Of a stretch of DNA of 64,000 bases, positions 35,925-44,718 are shown in pieces. The DNA comes from Holdemania massiliensis AP2 (GTDB lineage: Bacteria; Bacillota_I; Bacilli_A; Erysipelotrichales; Erysipelotrichaceae). The notes below the pieces were generated by a model. The model was not told where the DNA came from. It saw nothing but the letters and a program-made list of their open reading frames with translations, and did not search any database. The DNA lies in contig NZ_HE998567.1 in assembly GCF_000327285.1 (NCBI RefSeq), positions 1,077,210 through 1,141,209 of the forward strand, written 5' to 3'. Positions within the stretch are counted from its first letter, which is position 1. Each line of letters begins with the position of its first letter. The position numbers were made by a program, and so were the translations under genes.

Positions 35925-37364
35925 ATGCGTTCCCGCTTATTTCGCTTTCTGCTTTTCCCCTTCTGCCTGCTGATGCTTCTTTCCGGCTGTCAAAAAAACT
36001 TAGATACCTATGACTACGATTGGGAAAACGAGCTGGTCATTGTCGGCAATCCCATTCCCAGCTTAATCGCGGCGATTGAAGCGCATGATCAAGGAATGGA
36101 TGACATTTTAGTCGTAGTTCCGTTCCTTAAGGATCAATTCTATCCCTTTCACAACGAATGGCTGCCTCAATCGCCTGAAGTTCTGCCGCCGGAATATGAT
36201 CGCTATGCCGCCTGGGAAGCAACCGATCAGCGTAACGATCCGACTCTGCATCATTACGAGCTGGAAGAAATCATGGACTTTTATACGGATTATTACACCT
36301 CGCGTTATCATTACAAATACAGTTATATCTCAGACAGTCTATTTTCAACCACAGTCGAACATTCAGGAGTTGACGTCGACTGGCTGAGAGATCGCTGCGG
36401 TGTACCTTTTGCTTCACCCGTGGAAAATTTGCTTCCTGACTATAAACTGATGATGATGCCGGAGGATGAAAACGAGAATGGACGTCCAGTTCTGCTCTCT
36501 TCGTTGCTTCAAACCGTAAGTGAGCTTGGAATTCAAATCATGAACAACGCATCGCTGACCAACATTATCCTCGATCAAGACAACACCAAAGTCGAAGGTG
36601 TGGAAGTCACGCAATTCTTTACTGAAAACAAAAACGACCGCAGTTTAAGCTATTCTCCGAAAATTAAAACACAGGCTTTAATTGTTGCCCCCGATCATTT
36701 TTCTAAAGAAGATTTTGATTTTCACCTTAGCGGCAACACTTCAAGGCTAAAGTTAGATAACTGGGAAGGTGCGGCGTCCTTGCAGGAAGATTATGATTAC
36801 TTCACCTTGCCCAATATTATCCTGATTAATTCTGATGGCCGGCGTTTTTTGAATGAGAAAGATCCCGAATTAAAATTTCATGATCTGATTTTCTTCATTT
36901 CCCAACAAGAACCGATCTATGCCCTCAGTGATCTTCGTCATGTTGAAGCCGCAAAAATTTCTCTAAATACGTATTACGCCTGTTTAGATGATCTTGATTC
37001 CGTAGCCTTAATCATCAACCAGGATTATCCTCAAGTCGTTAAAAAGACCATCCTTGAATATAACGAATACGCTAAACTGGGCAAAGATTTAGAATATGAT
37101 CGTGCGGCAGAAACGATGAGCGAGCTGGTTCCTCCCTATACTGTTATTCAATACCGGACGATGGATTGGAATATCTTTACAACGTTAACCTCTGCCTATT
37201 GGCCTATTGACGAACATGGGCAGGTGATTTACCGCTACAGTCCTTCAAACAAGATTGACGGGCTCTATGCCATATATGGTCAGTATACCGCGATTCCAGG
37301 CTGGGAGCTGACATCAGAGCTGGTCTGGGCCAGGATTGCCGCCCAAAGTGCCGCCAATCAGTGA
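35925..37364 (+). CDS. lipoprotein related to the flavoprotein reductases, degenerate FAD and active sites
   Basis: 479-residue lipoprotein: hydrophobic N terminus then LMLLSGC lipobox. There is no FMN_bind domain. The rest is alignable with the neighbouring flavoproteins but the hallmark residues are gone: the dinucleotide loop GAGGAG reads VGNPIPSLIAAIEA, the HHTMGG region reads FTTLTSAYWPIDEHG, and the C-terminal AAGEVTG reads AIYGQYTAIPG. Length and frame are intact, so it is not a simple pseudogene; it looks like a paralogue recruited as a non-catalytic partner or sensor. GAGGTGA precedes ATG 35925. It follows a terminator, with possible own promoter. Confidence 0.72.
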   Translation: MRSRLFRFLLFPFCLLMLLSGCQKNLDTYDYDWENELVIVGNPIPSLIAAIEAHDQGMDDILVVVPFLKDQFYPFHNEWLPQSPEVLPPEYDRYAAWEATDQRNDPTLHHYELEEIMDFYTDYYTSRYHYKYSYISDSLFSTTVEHSGVDVDWLRDRCGVPFASPVENLLPDYKLMMMPEDENENGRPVLLSSLLQTVSELGIQIMNNASLTNIILDQDNTKVEGVEVTQFFTENKNDRSLSYSPKIKTQALIVAPDHFSKEDFDFHLSGNTSRLKLDNWEGAASLQEDYDYFTLPNIILINSDGRRFLNEKDPELKFHDLIFFISQQEPIYALSDLRHVEAAKISLNTYYACLDDLDSVALIINQDYPQVVKKTILEYNEYAKLGKDLEYDRAAETMSELVPPYTVIQYRTMDWNIFTTLTSAYWPIDEHGQVIYRYSPSNKIDGLYAIYGQYTAIPGWELTSELVWARIAAQSAANQ

Positions 37365-37385
37365 TTAGCTTAAAATTCAGATAAC

Positions 37386-37414
37386 TTGCGATCTTCTACG
37401 AAACCGTTTACAAT
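37386..37414 (+). promoter_or_regulatory. sigma-A-type promoter of the VOC protein gene
   Basis: TTGCGA (37386-37391), 17 bases, TACAAT (37409-37414). Confidence 0.55.
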
Positions 37415-37446
37415 AAAGACAAACAGAGAAAATGGAGGTTCTTCTT

Positions 37447-37815
37447 ATGACAAATGAAGTTCGTTTAGCCGATTTGATTATCGACTGCCCCGATGCCCAA
37501 AAGCTAAGTCAGTTCTATCATGAACTCTTGGGATGGAAAACCGCAGAATTGTTTGGCAATCCTGCCATCGTCAGTGAAAACGGCGTGATGCTGGTGTTTG
37601 TGCAGGAGGCGGATTATGTCCCGCCGGTCTGGCCGGAAGTTGAAGGTAAACCGCAGAAGCAGGTACATTTCGATTTCCTCGTTCAGGATTTAAATGCGGT
37701 GATCAATCAAGCAGAAAGTCTGGGCGCAAAGAAGGCGGATACCCAGTTTGGCGGCAGCCAGTTTGTCACGATGATTGATCCGGCCGGGCACCCGTTCTGC
37801 CTGGTTCAGGCTTAA
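37447..37815 (+). CDS. VOC family protein (glyoxalase/bleomycin-resistance fold)
   Basis: 122-residue single VOC module pair: LADLIIDCPDAQKLSQFYHELLGW at the start, FDFLVQDLNAVINQAESLGAKK, and MIDPAGHPFCLVQA at the end are standard for the family. The metal and substrate cannot be read from sequence; members include glyoxalases, dioxygenases and antibiotic-binding proteins. ATGGAGG precedes ATG 37447. It stands between the flavoprotein group and the hexuronate genes with its own promoter and terminator. Confidence 0.85.
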   Translation: MTNEVRLADLIIDCPDAQKLSQFYHELLGWKTAELFGNPAIVSENGVMLVFVQEADYVPPVWPEVEGKPQKQVHFDFLVQDLNAVINQAESLGAKKADTQFGGSQFVTMIDPAGHPFCLVQA

Positions 37816-37831
37816 TTTCCTTTTCTATGAT

Positions 37832-37866
37832 AAGGGTATCTCTCTGAGTGGAGATATCCTTTTTTA
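37832..37866 (+). terminator. rho-independent terminator of the VOC gene
   Basis: AAGGGTATCTC pairs with GAGATATCCTT, followed by TTTTT. Confidence 0.85.
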
Positions 37867-37967
37867 TGTGATCTGCTGAACCGTCGTTTTGCGGTAAGAT
37901 AAAAGCGCAAGAAACAGAAGAAACAAGTCAGCGCAAGGCCACGCCGCATAAAAAACAGCGAAAACTT

Positions 37968-38000
37968 AAAAAATTACCGGAATAAACTGCCTGCTTGACA
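37968..38000 (+). promoter_or_regulatory. operator half-copy and -35 region upstream of uxaB
   Basis: The minus-strand element CCGGTAATTTTTT (37968-37980) repeats the sequence found upstream of the fructose-type PTS genes, in the same orientation to the downstream gene. TTGACA at 37995-38000 is a perfect -35, but a matching -10 at the usual spacing is not obvious (TAAAAT is too far downstream). Confidence 0.4.
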
Positions 38001-38056
38001 AGCGTGGACATTCGTTAAACATGATAAAATGGTAAAAAAGAATGGAGTAATCAAAG

Positions 38057-39490
38057 ATGAAATCTCTTAATCGTCAAAATTATCCGCTGCCGCAGCGGCC
38101 AATTCGCATTCTGCAGTTCGGCGAGGGAAATTTCCTGCGCGCCTTTGTCGATGATTTCATATCTCAGTTAAATGAAAAAACCGACTTTAACGGCAGCGTC
38201 TGTGTCGTGCAGCCGCGGCCGCACGGACGAGTTCAGGATTTAATGCAGCAAGATGGCTTATATACGCTGCTGCTGGAAGGAAAAAAGCAAGGGCAGCCAA
38301 TCCGTGATGTGCGGATGATCGATGTGATCGAACAGGGCATTGATCCCTACACTGACTACGCCGCTTTATTGCAGCGGGCCGCTGATCCGCAGTGTCGGAT
38401 CCTTATATCCAATACGACAGAAGCCGGAATCACCTATGTTGACGAACCGGTAACGCTGAAAACCTGCCCGCAGAGCTTTCCGGGCAAGATTCTCGCCGTA
38501 CTGAAGCAGCGTTATCAAACCTTCCACGGGCAACGGGATCAGGGCTTTGAGATTCTCTGCTGTGAACTGATTGAAAACAACGGTGATACCTTAAAAGACA
38601 TTGTTTGCCGCAAAGCCCGTGAACAGAGTGAGCCGCAGGCGTTTCTGGATTGGATTGAAGCAGCCAATCATTTCTACAATACGCTGGTTGACCGCATCGT
38701 TCCCGGTTATCCCAAAGAGCTGGCCGCCGCCTTGGAAGCAGAACTGGGCTATCACGACGCTTATCTGGTGAAAGGCGAAATTTATCACAGCTGGGTCATT
38801 CAGGGTGATCCTTCTTTAACCTCCGTTCTGCCGCTGGACAAGCTGAACGAGAACATTATTTTTACCCGTGATCTCACGCCATACCGCGACCGCAAGGTCG
38901 CGATCCTCAACGGATCACATACGTGCATGGTGCCCTTAGGCTTGCTGGCAGGGCTGGAAACGGTGAAGGAAACAGTCGAAGATCCGCAGATCCGTGCCTT
39001 CCTTAAAGCTTTCTTAAAAGAAGAAGTCTGGCCGTCGCTGAATTTCAGTGAAACGGAGCTGGCAGCCTTTACTGCCGACGTCTTTGAGCGCTTTGAAAAC
39101 CCGGATATCCGGCATGAACTCATGAGTATTTCCCTGAATTCCATTGCCAAGTTCAAGACGCGAGATCTGCCGGCGATGCAGCATTATGTTAAAACACACA
39201 AGACCTTGCCGCCGCACGGCTGTTTCGCCTTAGCTGCGCTGATCGTTTTAATGAGCCGGCGCCAAGCTGACGGCACGCCGCTGGTCAGCGAAAGCAATGA
39301 AGTGCTGGCCTGTTGGCAGGCTTGGGATGAGCACCAACCGGAAGACACAGTGCAGGCAATGCTGAATCTGCCGTTATGGAAAACCGAATTTTCCGCCCTG
39401 GAAAATATCGCTGAACGCTTATCCGCGATCATCCGCTCCATTACCACGCTCGGTCTGCGCGAAGCGATGACCAAGGAGGTTCATGCATGA
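38057..39490 (+). CDS. uxaB: tagaturonate reductase (altronate oxidoreductase)
   Basis: Interconverts D-tagaturonate and D-altronate with NAD(H) in galacturonate breakdown. 477 residues, mannitol-dehydrogenase-like superfamily: ILQFGEGNFLRAFVDDFI nucleotide-binding start, CCELIENNG and ILNGSHTCMVPLG in the catalytic domain. Close to the UxuB family but distinguished by the N-terminal QFGEGNFLRAF sequence and by the following altronate dehydratase gene, with which it shares a 4-base ATGA overlap. A GGAG-type ribosome site precedes the ATG. Confidence 0.93.
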   Translation: MKSLNRQNYPLPQRPIRILQFGEGNFLRAFVDDFISQLNEKTDFNGSVCVVQPRPHGRVQDLMQQDGLYTLLLEGKKQGQPIRDVRMIDVIEQGIDPYTDYAALLQRAADPQCRILISNTTEAGITYVDEPVTLKTCPQSFPGKILAVLKQRYQTFHGQRDQGFEILCCELIENNGDTLKDIVCRKAREQSEPQAFLDWIEAANHFYNTLVDRIVPGYPKELAAALEAELGYHDAYLVKGEIYHSWVIQGDPSLTSVLPLDKLNENIIFTRDLTPYRDRKVAILNGSHTCMVPLGLLAGLETVKETVEDPQIRAFLKAFLKEEVWPSLNFSETELAAFTADVFERFENPDIRHELMSISLNSIAKFKTRDLPAMQHYVKTHKTLPPHGCFALAALIVLMSRRQADGTPLVSESNEVLACWQAWDEHQPEDTVQAMLNLPLWKTEFSALENIAERLSAIIRSITTLGLREAMTKEVHA

Positions 39491-40962
39491 AAAAAACACT
39501 GCACATTCAGCCCAACGATAATGTAATCGTCGCCCTGGAGCCGCTCTATGCCGGGGAAACCGCTGCCGGCATCACACTGCTTGAAGATATCCCTTCCGGC
39601 CATAAGTTTGCCTGTCTATCCATTGCTGCCGGTCAGCCCGTCATCAAATATGGTCAGCCGATCGGACACGCGACGGTTTCCATTCAACCTGGACAATGGG
39701 TTCACAGTCACAATTTGAAAACCTCCCTGTCCGGAACGCTGGATTACCAATACAATCCGGTTTCCATTCCGATCGAGGCCCGGCCCGGCAGCCGTCCGGT
39801 CATGGCCTATCGCCGTGAGAACGGCACGATCGGCATCCGCAATGAATTATGGGTCATCGTGACAGTTGGCTGCATCGGCGATACTGCCCGCAATATCGTC
39901 AACACCTTCCGGCAGCGTCATCCGCTGGACGACATCGACGGCATCTTCACCTTTAATCATCCGTTCGGCTGTTCCCAGATGGGACAGGACCATCAGAATA
40001 CCGTGAAGATCCTGCAGGATATCGTCACCCATCCCAATGCCGGCGGTGTGCTTGTGCTGGGGCTGGGCTGTGAGAACAATCAGCTGAAACCCTTCTATGA
40101 CCGCCTGGAACAGATCAATCCGCAGCGCGTGCGCTGTCTGAATTGCCAAGACGTGGAAAATGAGGTTCAGAGCGCGGTTGAGCTGCTCGAACAGATTTAC
40201 CAGGCCATGCGTCATGACCGGCGTGAAGTCTGCGATCTCAGCGAATTCTCCTTCGGCTTAAAATGCGGCGGATCGGATGGCTATTCCGGCATTACCGCGA
40301 ATCCTCTGCTGGGGCGCTTCTCGGATAACCTTGTTCGCTATGGCGCCAACATTGTGCTCAGTGAAGTCCCGGAGATGTTCGGGGCTGAACAGCTGTTGAT
40401 GAACCGGGCTGCAGACAGGGCAACGTTTGATAAGCTGGTGGCGATGATCAACCGCTTTAAGGACTACTTCCTGTCCAATCATCAGGTCGTTTATGAAAAT
40501 CCATCGCCGGGCAACAAAGCCGGCGGCATTACCACGCTGGAGGAAAAGAGTCTGGGCTGCATCCAGAAAGCCGGCACGTCGCAGATCAACGATGTGCTTG
40601 ATTACGGAGAGAGGATTCAGAAAAAAGGCGTCAGCCTCGTGTATGGGCCAGGCAATGACCTCGTATCCACAACCACGCTGGGCGCCTGCGGCTGTCAGGT
40701 TGTCTTGTTTACAACCGGCCGGGGAACCCCGTTCGGCGGCTTTATTCCAACTTACAAAATCGCGACCCATTCTGAACTGGCGGCTCGAAAACCGCATTGG
40801 ATTGACTTCAACGCCGGCATTCTGACCGAAGGTGTCACGCTGGATGAAGCGGCAGAGCAGTTAGTAGAAGATCTGATCACCGTGCTGGAAGGGAAGAAAA
40901 CCCGCAACGAAATCAGCGATCTGCGCAGCATCGCGATCTTCAAGCAGGGGGTTATCTGTTAG
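39487..40962 (+). CDS. uxaA: altronate dehydratase
   Basis: Converts D-altronate to 2-keto-3-deoxygluconate; iron-dependent enzyme. 491 residues, with the N-terminal SAF domain (ALEPLYAGETAAGITLLEDIPSGHKFA) fused to the catalytic part (GYRRENGTIGIRNELW-type, FNHPFGCSQMG, LGLGCENNQL, LKCGGSDGYSGITANP and STTTLGACGCQVVLFTTGRGTPFGG). This full-length fusion is the typical bacterial UxaA. It completes the galacturonate arm, while UxuA/UxuB at 9-12 kb complete the glucuronate arm. Confidence 0.95.
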   Translation: MKKTLHIQPNDNVIVALEPLYAGETAAGITLLEDIPSGHKFACLSIAAGQPVIKYGQPIGHATVSIQPGQWVHSHNLKTSLSGTLDYQYNPVSIPIEARPGSRPVMAYRRENGTIGIRNELWVIVTVGCIGDTARNIVNTFRQRHPLDDIDGIFTFNHPFGCSQMGQDHQNTVKILQDIVTHPNAGGVLVLGLGCENNQLKPFYDRLEQINPQRVRCLNCQDVENEVQSAVELLEQIYQAMRHDRREVCDLSEFSFGLKCGGSDGYSGITANPLLGRFSDNLVRYGANIVLSEVPEMFGAEQLLMNRAADRATFDKLVAMINRFKDYFLSNHQVVYENPSPGNKAGGITTLEEKSLGCIQKAGTSQINDVLDYGERIQKKGVSLVYGPGNDLVSTTTLGACGCQVVLFTTGRGTPFGGFIPTYKIATHSELAARKPHWIDFNAGILTEGVTLDEAAEQLVEDLITVLEGKKTRNEISDLRSIAIFKQGVIC

Positions 40963-41577
40963 ATGGACGTCATTCTGTATGGATTGATTACCGTTGTGCT
41001 GTCGCTGACCTTATTTCAGGCCTTTCGGCTGCGCAAACATTATCGGGGTACATTGTATCCAGCACTGTTCGCCAATTATCTGGAATACTTCTGGCGCTAT
41101 CAGTTCCGTCAGGATTTATCCTTCAGCAGCTGGCTGAAACAGGAGCTGGGGGTTCATCGGTTATTGTATAATTCTGTAGTAGATCAAAATGGCCATGTGG
41201 AACAGACTTATGTCACCCTGCTTTGTACGCGCGGGGTGTTCGTGATCCGTGATGTGCGCAGCGAGGGACAGATCAGCGGCAAGCAAAACGACAAGCACTG
41301 GATTGTCCGCCGTCAGGCTCAGGATGAAACCAAAAACTATCGAATTGCCAATCCTGCCGCCGGCCTGCACCAATACAGCCGCTATCAAAGTCAGGCGTTG
41401 GGCGGGGTAACCTGCAAGGAAATCTTAGCCTTTCCCGATCCAGCCGATCTCACACAGGCTAAAAGCGACGTTTGCCTGCTGCATTATAATGAGGTTGTCC
41501 GCTGGATCAAGCAGCAGCCGGAAAGCTTCAGCGAGCCGCAGATCCTGACAGCATTTGAAAAAGTGTCAAAGAAATAA
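40963..41577 (+). CDS. membrane-anchored NERD-like domain protein
   Basis: 204 residues: one N-terminal membrane helix (about residues 4-22), then a soluble domain with GVFVIRDVRSEGQISGKQNDKHW, close to the NERD (nuclease-related) signature in which the YGIFVIEVKN-type strand precedes an acidic site. The usual catalytic Glu-x-Lys of NERD is replaced by Arg-Asp-Val-Arg here, so nuclease activity is doubtful. Its ATG abuts the uxaA stop, so it is co-transcribed with the hexuronate genes though no link in function is evident. Confidence 0.6.
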   Translation: MDVILYGLITVVLSLTLFQAFRLRKHYRGTLYPALFANYLEYFWRYQFRQDLSFSSWLKQELGVHRLLYNSVVDQNGHVEQTYVTLLCTRGVFVIRDVRSEGQISGKQNDKHWIVRRQAQDETKNYRIANPAAGLHQYSRYQSQALGGVTCKEILAFPDPADLTQAKSDVCLLHYNEVVRWIKQQPESFSEPQILTAFEKVSKK

Positions 41578-41692
41578 CATGCAGCAATCCTTTCAACGGC
41601 TTGCTTATTTGTCAGAGCTGTTTCTCATCGCTGTGAATAGGGCGCTGAGCACACCGCTGCAGGTGTTGTCCGTTTCAGTATAAAGGAGAAAA

Positions 41693-41878
41693 ATGAAGAT
41701 GGCATTTCTGTTATTGGCGCTGGGTCTGGCACTCGTCATCGCCTCTAAAATTGTATATAACAAGCGCTGTATCGCCGGTCAGGGGATTCCCTACAATCAA
41801 AAGGAAAAGCTTCTGCTTTATGGCGGTTATGGGCTGTTGGGCATTGCCTTTGTGCTGGCCGTATTCAATTTAGCTTAG
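41693..41878 (+). CDS. small membrane protein, 61 residues
   Basis: Two predicted helices (residues 3-21 and 42-60) joined by a short basic loop (NKRCIAGQGIPYNQKEK). AAAGGAG is well placed before ATG 41693. No family recognised; the clean ribosome site and two-helix hairpin shape support a real gene. It sits between the uxa operon and the CorC/HlyC gene. Confidence 0.6.
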   Translation: MKMAFLLLALGLALVIASKIVYNKRCIAGQGIPYNQKEKLLLYGGYGLLGIAFVLAVFNLA

Positions 41879-42016
41879 GTTCACGTTTCACCAGGGGCGT
41901 CTCTGTGGTTTCATGCGGACGTCCTTTTTCTTATTCAATTAGACAAACTCGCTCAGCTGTATTTGCGGTTTTGGCTTAACTCTGCTATACTTGCAATCAA
42001 GTTTAGGAGGATGATT

Positions 42017-43360
42017 ATGGCATCAGATCCCGGCGGCAACGCCATCGCCATGCAGCTGTTGCTGCTGGTACTTCTTACGTTAGTCAACGCTTTCTTTGCA
42101 GGCGCTGAAATGGCTATCGTTTCCGTGAATAAAAACAAAATTAAAATGCTGGCTGAGAAAGGAAACAAGAAAGCCCGGCTAATTGAAGGTCTGTTTGATG
42201 ACTCAACGAAATTTCTGTCAACCATTCAGGTCGCGATCACCTTTGCCGGCTTCTTCTCCAGTGCCTCCGCCGCAACCGGTATCTCTCAGGTGCTGGGGGC
42301 GTGGATGGCGCAGTACGGCATTCCGTACAGCTCTACAATCGCGGTCGTTTTCGTCACGATTATTCTTTCGTACTGTACGCTGGTTTTCGGTGAATTGGTT
42401 CCCAAGCGCATCGCGCTGCAGAAAGCCGAACAATTCAGTTTGATGTGCGTGCAACCGATCTTGATTATTTCCCGTGTCCTTTCTCCGTTTATAAAGCTGC
42501 TTTCCTTATCGACCAACGGCTTTTTACGCCTGCTCGGCATGCAGACTGAAAATCTCGAAGAAGAAGTCAGTGAAGAGGAAATTCGCTCGCTGGTCCACAG
42601 CGGCCGCGCCAGCGGTGTCTTTGATGAGTCGCAGACGGAGATGATCGATTCGGTCTTTACCTTTGATGATAAAACTGCCCGTGATGTTATGGTGCCGCGG
42701 CAGGAAGTCGTCATGCTGGATATGGATGAGCCAATCCGGCCGCAGTTAAAAGAGCTGCTGAGTACCCGTCTGAGCCGGTTTCCGGTCTATCGTGAAAACA
42801 GTGATAACATTATCGGCATTTTGAATATAAAAGACTTGATGATTGCCATTTCGGAAGGAAAAACCGAACAGCTGGAACTGGAGTCGCTGCTGCAGAAGCC
42901 TTATTTTGTCCCTGACAGCAAGCCGACGGCTGAACTGTTTCGAGAAATGCAGAAAACCCAGTACCGCATGGCGATTCTGATTGATGAATTCGGCGGATTC
43001 AGCGGGATTACCACAACAGAGGATCTCGTGGAAGAAATTGTCGGTGATCTGTATGACGAATATGATCAGGAAGAACCGGAGCTGATTCAGTTAAGCGCCA
43101 ATGAATATCAGATTGACGGACTGATGAATCTCGATGAGTTGAATGAAGAACTCGGTTTAAATCTGGAAACTGAATATTACGATACGATTTCGGGTTATTT
43201 AATCGAACAGCTGGGCCAGATTCCGCAGCCGAACGAACATCCGGAAATTCAGATTGGTTCCCTGCGCTTTACCGTTTTGTCCATGACCGGTAAGCGCATC
43301 GCCAAGATCCGCCTGATGCTGGATTCCAGCTCTGATTCAGAGAGGACAGAATCCAATTAA
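42017..43360 (+). CDS. hemolysin-family membrane protein with CBS domains (CorC/HlyC, DUF21)
   Basis: 447-residue protein of the CNNM/CorC class, implicated in divalent-cation transport or efflux. Order: DUF21 membrane domain with three to four helices (AGAEMAIVSVNKNKIKMLAEKG is the conserved stretch), a CBS pair (ARDVMVPRQEVVMLDMD and LSRFPVYRENSDNIIGILNIKDL), and a C-terminal CorC_HlyC domain (YQIDGLMNLDELNEELGL). AGGAGG is 6 bases before ATG 42017; a longer frame to 41963 overlaps the promoter region. Confidence 0.92.
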   Translation: MASDPGGNAIAMQLLLLVLLTLVNAFFAGAEMAIVSVNKNKIKMLAEKGNKKARLIEGLFDDSTKFLSTIQVAITFAGFFSSASAATGISQVLGAWMAQYGIPYSSTIAVVFVTIILSYCTLVFGELVPKRIALQKAEQFSLMCVQPILIISRVLSPFIKLLSLSTNGFLRLLGMQTENLEEEVSEEEIRSLVHSGRASGVFDESQTEMIDSVFTFDDKTARDVMVPRQEVVMLDMDEPIRPQLKELLSTRLSRFPVYRENSDNIIGILNIKDLMIAISEGKTEQLELESLLQKPYFVPDSKPTAELFREMQKTQYRMAILIDEFGGFSGITTTEDLVEEIVGDLYDEYDQEEPELIQLSANEYQIDGLMNLDELNEELGLNLETEYYDTISGYLIEQLGQIPQPNEHPEIQIGSLRFTVLSMTGKRIAKIRLMLDSSSDSERTESN

Positions 43361-43364
43361 TTTT

Positions 43365-43398
43365 AAAAAGTTCGTCTGAACACAACAGCGAACTTTTT
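43365..43398 (+). terminator. rho-independent terminator of the CorC/HlyC gene
   Basis: AAAAAGTTCG pairs with CGAACTTTTTT around a 14-base loop; T-run included. Confidence 0.8.
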
Positions 43399-43456
43399 TA
43401 TTTCAGCTCTGGCTCACTCGCTACGGGATAGTTCAAAAAAGCGCATACTTAATCAA

Positions 43457-43574
43457 TTAAACGATTCTGATTGCCTTTTTAAAACCGGCGTCCTTAATCC
43501 ATGCGCCCAGTGAAAAATACTCATTCATCCGATCCTGCATCACCATAAACCAATGGAAATGAAGGTCAAATTAA
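43457..43574 (-). pseudogene. orphan C-terminal fragment of an unknown protein
   Basis: A minus-strand frame of about 37 codons reads FHWFMVMQDRMNEYFSLG and then AWIKDAGFKKAIRIV before TAA. It looks like a natural protein C terminus, but a stop lies directly upstream and there is no ribosome site. Probably a relic; I do not recognise the family. Apart from this, the 43361-43676 gap shows nothing clear. Confidence 0.3.
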
Positions 43575-43676
43575 CACCCTGCAACGCAAAGTTGACAATG
43601 TGCATTTCAAGAGTGATAGATAAGAACATCGCTATTTGATAAAATTTGATTATTAAATAGCTGGGAGGAAATGAAA

Positions 43677-44430
43677 ATGACATTATGAGAGAAACTATTT
43701 AAATTAAGAAAAGAAAAAGGATTTTCACAAGAAGCCTTAGCGGAGAAGCTCAATACGACCAGACAGGCAATTAGTAAGTGGGAAAATAATCAAGGCTATC
43801 CAGAAACAGAAAAATTACTTATGCTTAGTAATATATTTGAATTGTCTGTAGACGATTTACTTAAAGAAAACACTGGGTCTCTCTCTTCCAATGAAAATGG
43901 ATATTATGTGAGTAAAGAATGTGCAGAGGGTTTCTTGAGTTTTCACAAAAAAAACAACGAAGCGTACGGCTGCGGGTGTTGCAATCATGGTGTTCGGCGG
44001 CGTTCCCTATTATCTTTTTATTGATCATCGCTTGGTATCTGTAACGCTTGCCAGTATGTTTCTTATTGCTGGACTTGCATTTCTAATGAATATGTCGTTG
44101 ATAGAAAATCCGTATAAGAAACTAAAAAGTGAGCGCCTGCTTTTTGACCCGGCTTACTTTTCGAGTTTAGCAAAGACGTATGAAACCTATAAAAGAAAGT
44201 ATATCGCCCTTATTCTTTTAGCTATATGTCTGATACTCCTAGCTGTTATCCTGGAATTTGCGAATATCGCTAACTTCCCTTTGGTTGAAATTCAATGTAT
44301 CTTAGTTGCAAGTTCGGTTTACTTATTTATATATGGAATTGGAATTATCGATGCTTATGATGTATTGTTGCGAAATGAAGAACGTATGGAATCCCTTTAT
44401 TGGAAATTCATTAAAAAGCTAAAGAAATAA
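43677..44430 (+). pseudogene. HTH (XRE) regulator with membrane domain, broken by a stop and a frameshift
   Basis: GGGAGG is 8 bases before ATG 43677, but codon 4 is TGA (family usually MTLGEKL). Beyond it the frame reads KLFKLRKEKGFSQEALAEKL, TTRQAISKWENNQGYPE and so on, a clear XRE DNA-binding domain. In the run of eight A residues near 43950 one base too many shifts the frame; dropping it restores FHKKTTKRTAAGVAIMVFGG and the downstream membrane part (two or more helices, to KFIKKLKK at 44430). TGA is used as a normal stop elsewhere in the window, so recoding is unlikely. AT-rich compared with its neighbours. A fragment starting at 43987 remains open. Confidence 0.85.
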
Positions 44431-44718
44431 GTGATTTCCCTATGCTGCGCACAGTGGCAGGGAGTTCGCGTTCAATATCCCTTATGGACATCCGTATTAA
44501 CGAACTGCTTTAAGCAGCGGACAGCGCACGGTCATTTTATCGGAAGGAAAGGTTCCCGGAATAAAACAAACGGTCATACCAGCCTTTCTTTTTTCACTTG
44601 TTAGGAATTCTGTTTTCTTTTCTTACGAAATTCTTCATAAGTTTTTCCGATTGTTTTTCAATAAATCTGATATACTGTATCTACAAAAGCAATTAAGATG
44701 CACAGGAGGACAGCCCTT
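44431..44718. other. spacer before the TM2 gene
   Basis: No gene seen. The 3' part has AT-rich sequence that likely holds the TM2-gene promoter (for example TATACTGTAT near 44670), but no repeat or RNA structure stood out. Confidence 0.4.

Noticed and set aside
43677-43690. TGA read as tryptophan or selenocysteine in the HTH gene
   Set aside because: Clear genes in the window end with TGA (for example the aldo/keto reductase at 30867), no SECIS-like element was seen, and a second frameshift confirms decay.
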